From Planctomycetota bacterium (GTDB lineage Bacteria; Planctomycetota; Phycisphaerae; Sedimentisphaerales; Anaerohalosphaeraceae), in NCBI GenBank assembly GCA_003644175.1, contig QNBS01000090.1, forward strand, positions 1 to 8,160: a stretch of DNA of 8,160 nucleotides. The letters are read 5' to 3'. Below are positions 7,333-8,160 of the stretch, one piece after another (the stretch's first letter is position 1; each line of letters starts with the position of its first letter). The translations under genes and the position numbers were made by a program. The notes below the pieces were generated by a model that worked only from the letters and a program-made list of their open reading frames with translations, was not told the origin of the DNA and searched no databases.

Positions 7333-7990
7333 TCGGTCTTCCTCTTGATCTTAATGTGGTTTCAAGGCCAAGTTTTTGTGCGGCCGCCTCAATCCATTTG
7401 GTATTGCCGTACGGGCGTCCTCGTTTTATACACTTTTCCAGTTGGACATCGATATTTCCTCCGGGCAGGACGTTTACAAGCCTGTTCCATCTGTCTGGCA
7501 GTTTCACCGGCCCGGCGCTTACCTTCAAGCCCTCCTTGTCGGCGCCGTTGCGCACGGCAAGGCTGCTGTATTCCCAATCGCGACTGCTCTTGACAATTTT
7601 CGCACGCAACGGGTTACTCTCGATATACCGCAGTACCGTAAGGTAGTGCTCATTCGATTGCACGGGAAAACTCTTAAACCTGCCCTGATAGACATGCCCG
7701 ATCCCCGTTGTCCCATGTGCCGCATGCCAGCGCTGGGTGTGAGTCAGCGTAATCCATTGCATAAACTCCGAAACATCCCCGTCCTCACGCGGCCACAGCA
7801 GCAAGTGCCAGTGATTGCCCATAATGCAGTAACCGCAAAGCCGCATCCCCACGCGATCCACCCCCTCGGCCAACACACGCTCGAACGCCTCAAAATCGTC
7901 AGGCTTGCGAAAGATACGCAAACGCCCATTGGCGCGATTGAGAACATGATAAGCAAGGCCACCAACAATTTTTCGCTTCGCACGAGGCAT
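7307..7990 (-). CDS. REP-associated tyrosine transposase (RAYT, Y1_Tnp/HUH family)
   Basis: The 227 residues belong to the Y1 transposase superfamily, single-strand DNA nickases that form a 5'-phosphotyrosine link. Visible are YHVLNRANGRLRIF (14-27), the metal-binding HUH motif GNHWHLLLW (H60, H62), GHVYQGRFKSFPVQ (98-111), and RYIESNPLRA (121-130) with Y122 as the catalytic tyrosine, aligning with the Y-x-x-x-N-P of E. coli RAYT. The C-terminal part has two AT-hook-like patches, RGRPYG (190-195) and RGRPKK (216-221), around a small helical segment (WIEAAAQKLGLETTL), likely DNA-binding. The last residues KVPGTFS are encoded by the left inverted repeat. The frame is intact. The ATG at 7990 gives the family-like MPRAKRKIVGG start but has no Shine-Dalgarno sequence. 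It may be an active transposase or a domesticated REP-maintenance enzyme. Confidence 0.92.
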   Translation of the reverse strand: MPRAKRKIVGGLAYHVLNRANGRLRIFRKPDDFEAFERVLAEGVDRVGMRLCGYCIMGNHWHLLLWPREDGDVSEFMQWITLTHTQRWHAAHGTTGIGHVYQGRFKSFPVQSNEHYLTVLRYIESNPLRAKIVKSSRDWEYSSLAVRNGADKEGLKVSAGPVKLPDRWNRLVNVLPGGNIDVQLEKCIKRGRPYGNTKWIEAAAQKLGLETTLRSRGRPKKVPGTFS

Positions 7991-7998
7991 AATAAACT

Positions 7999-8027
7999 AT
8001 AATAACACCAAAAACGACGCCTGTCAA
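7999..8027 (-). promoter_or_regulatory. Predicted sigma70-type promoter of the RAYT gene
   Basis: On the minus strand, a perfect TTGACA (8022-8027), an exact 17-nt spacer and TATTAT (7999-8004) point at the RAYT start codon. The start site would fall near 7992, only about 2 nt before the ATG, giving a leaderless or almost leaderless mRNA, in line with the absence of a ribosome-binding site. The right inverted repeat ends 4 nt upstream of the -35 box. Confidence 0.75.
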
Positions 8028-8031
8028 CAAG

Positions 8032-8059
8032 AAAAGGTACCTGGTACCTTTAATTCACC
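8032..8059. repeat. Right inverted repeat of the RAYT unit
   Basis: The core 8033-8051 (aaaggtacctggtaccttt) is palindromic around T8042 and is the exact reverse complement of the left core. It is followed by AATTCACCT at 8052-8060, which is repeated as AATTCACCA at 8061-8069. Confidence 0.88.
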
Positions 8060-8062
8060 TAA
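8043..8062 (+). repeat. 20-bp direct repeat, copy 1
   Basis: ggtacctttaattcacctaa is identical to 8134-8153. It forms the outer half of the right inverted repeat plus flank. Confidence 0.9.
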
Positions 8063-8133
8063 TTCACCAAAACGATTAACAATGATGGTAAGATTATACA
8101 GGATTAAAGGGACTTTTTCAACACCCCCCCCCC

Positions 8134-8153
8134 GGTACCTTTAATTCACCTAA
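8134..8153 (+). repeat. 20-bp direct repeat, copy 2 (solo half-repeat)
   Basis: An identical copy of 8043-8062, 91 bp further out, preceded directly by ten C residues (8124-8133) and without the second GGTACC arm. It looks like a truncated solo unit of the same repeat family, perhaps the edge of another element beyond the window. The 71 bp in between (8063-8133) hold no gene that I can see. Confidence 0.9.
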
Positions 8154-8160
8154 AAAATAA

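Larger units (their letters stand above)
7305..8059. mobile_element. RAYT unit: REP-type transposase gene bracketed by inverted repeats
   Basis: A Y1 (HUH) transposase gene on the minus strand is enclosed by 28-bp inverted repeats. Total length is about 755 bp. Unlike classical IS200/IS605 elements, whose ends are not inverted repeats of each other, this resembles REP-RAYT loci, where the transposase gene is flanked by palindromic REP units in opposite orientation. Extra partial repeats outside both ends (7287-7303, 8134-8153) suggest repeated local copying. No obvious target duplication is visible. The exact ends are uncertain. Confidence 0.6.

Noticed and set aside
7376..8002. 208-codon plus-strand open frame opposite the transposase
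   Set aside because: The minus-strand product has HUH and Tyr motifs in order; the plus-strand frame shows no motif and is its mirror.
7287..8153. CRISPR array
   Set aside because: Repeats are few, palindromic, in mixed orientation and unevenly spaced, with a transposase gene between them and no cas genes.

Overview
The window looks like a bacterial chromosome fragment, roughly half G+C, with three blocks. A planctomycete-like host (Phycisphaerae or a relative) is my best guess. It rests on the look of the transposase-like protein, the COG3379-type AlkP-superfamily protein and the sulfate-activation cluster. There is no rRNA or other phylogenetic marker, so this is a low-confidence guess.

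Block 1 (1-3601, minus strand) is a tightly packed operon read right to left: cysD (ATP sulfurylase small subunit), a 104-residue DUF2061 membrane protein, a cysN-type GTPase (ATP sulfurylase large subunit), and an AlkP-superfamily phosphodiesterase/phosphomutase-like gene that runs off the left edge. The genes are 1, 1 and 2 nt apart. CysD and CysN together make adenosine 5'-phosphosulfate (APS). CysN has no APS-kinase extension and no cysC is present, so the fate of the APS cannot be read from this window. The membrane protein sitting between the two subunits of one enzyme is the most interesting part of this block.

The 297 bp between the two divergent operons (3602-3898) carries two good sigma70-type promoters back to back. 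One drives cysD and the other drives the rml operon.

Block 2 (3899-7198, plus strand) is a complete dTDP-L-rhamnose operon in the order rmlA-rmlC-rmlD-rmlB, with 1 to 4 nt overlaps at every junction. It turns glucose-1-phosphate and dTTP into dTDP-L-rhamnose for surface polysaccharides. With a sulfate-activation operon next door, a link to sulfated or otherwise decorated rhamnose-containing glycan is possible but unproven. Two short hairpins follow rmlB, and the first has a U-rich tail.

Block 3 (about 7287-8160) is a mobile or formerly mobile REP/RAYT-type unit. A Y1/HUH REP-associated tyrosine transposase is encoded on the minus strand. It is bracketed by 28-bp inverted copies (26/28 identical) of a KpnI-like GGTACC-N-GGTACC palindrome, and extra partial copies lie outside on both sides. 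The left copy encodes the protein's last residues and its stop codon. The right copy sits 4 nt upstream of a consensus promoter whose predicted transcript is nearly leaderless.
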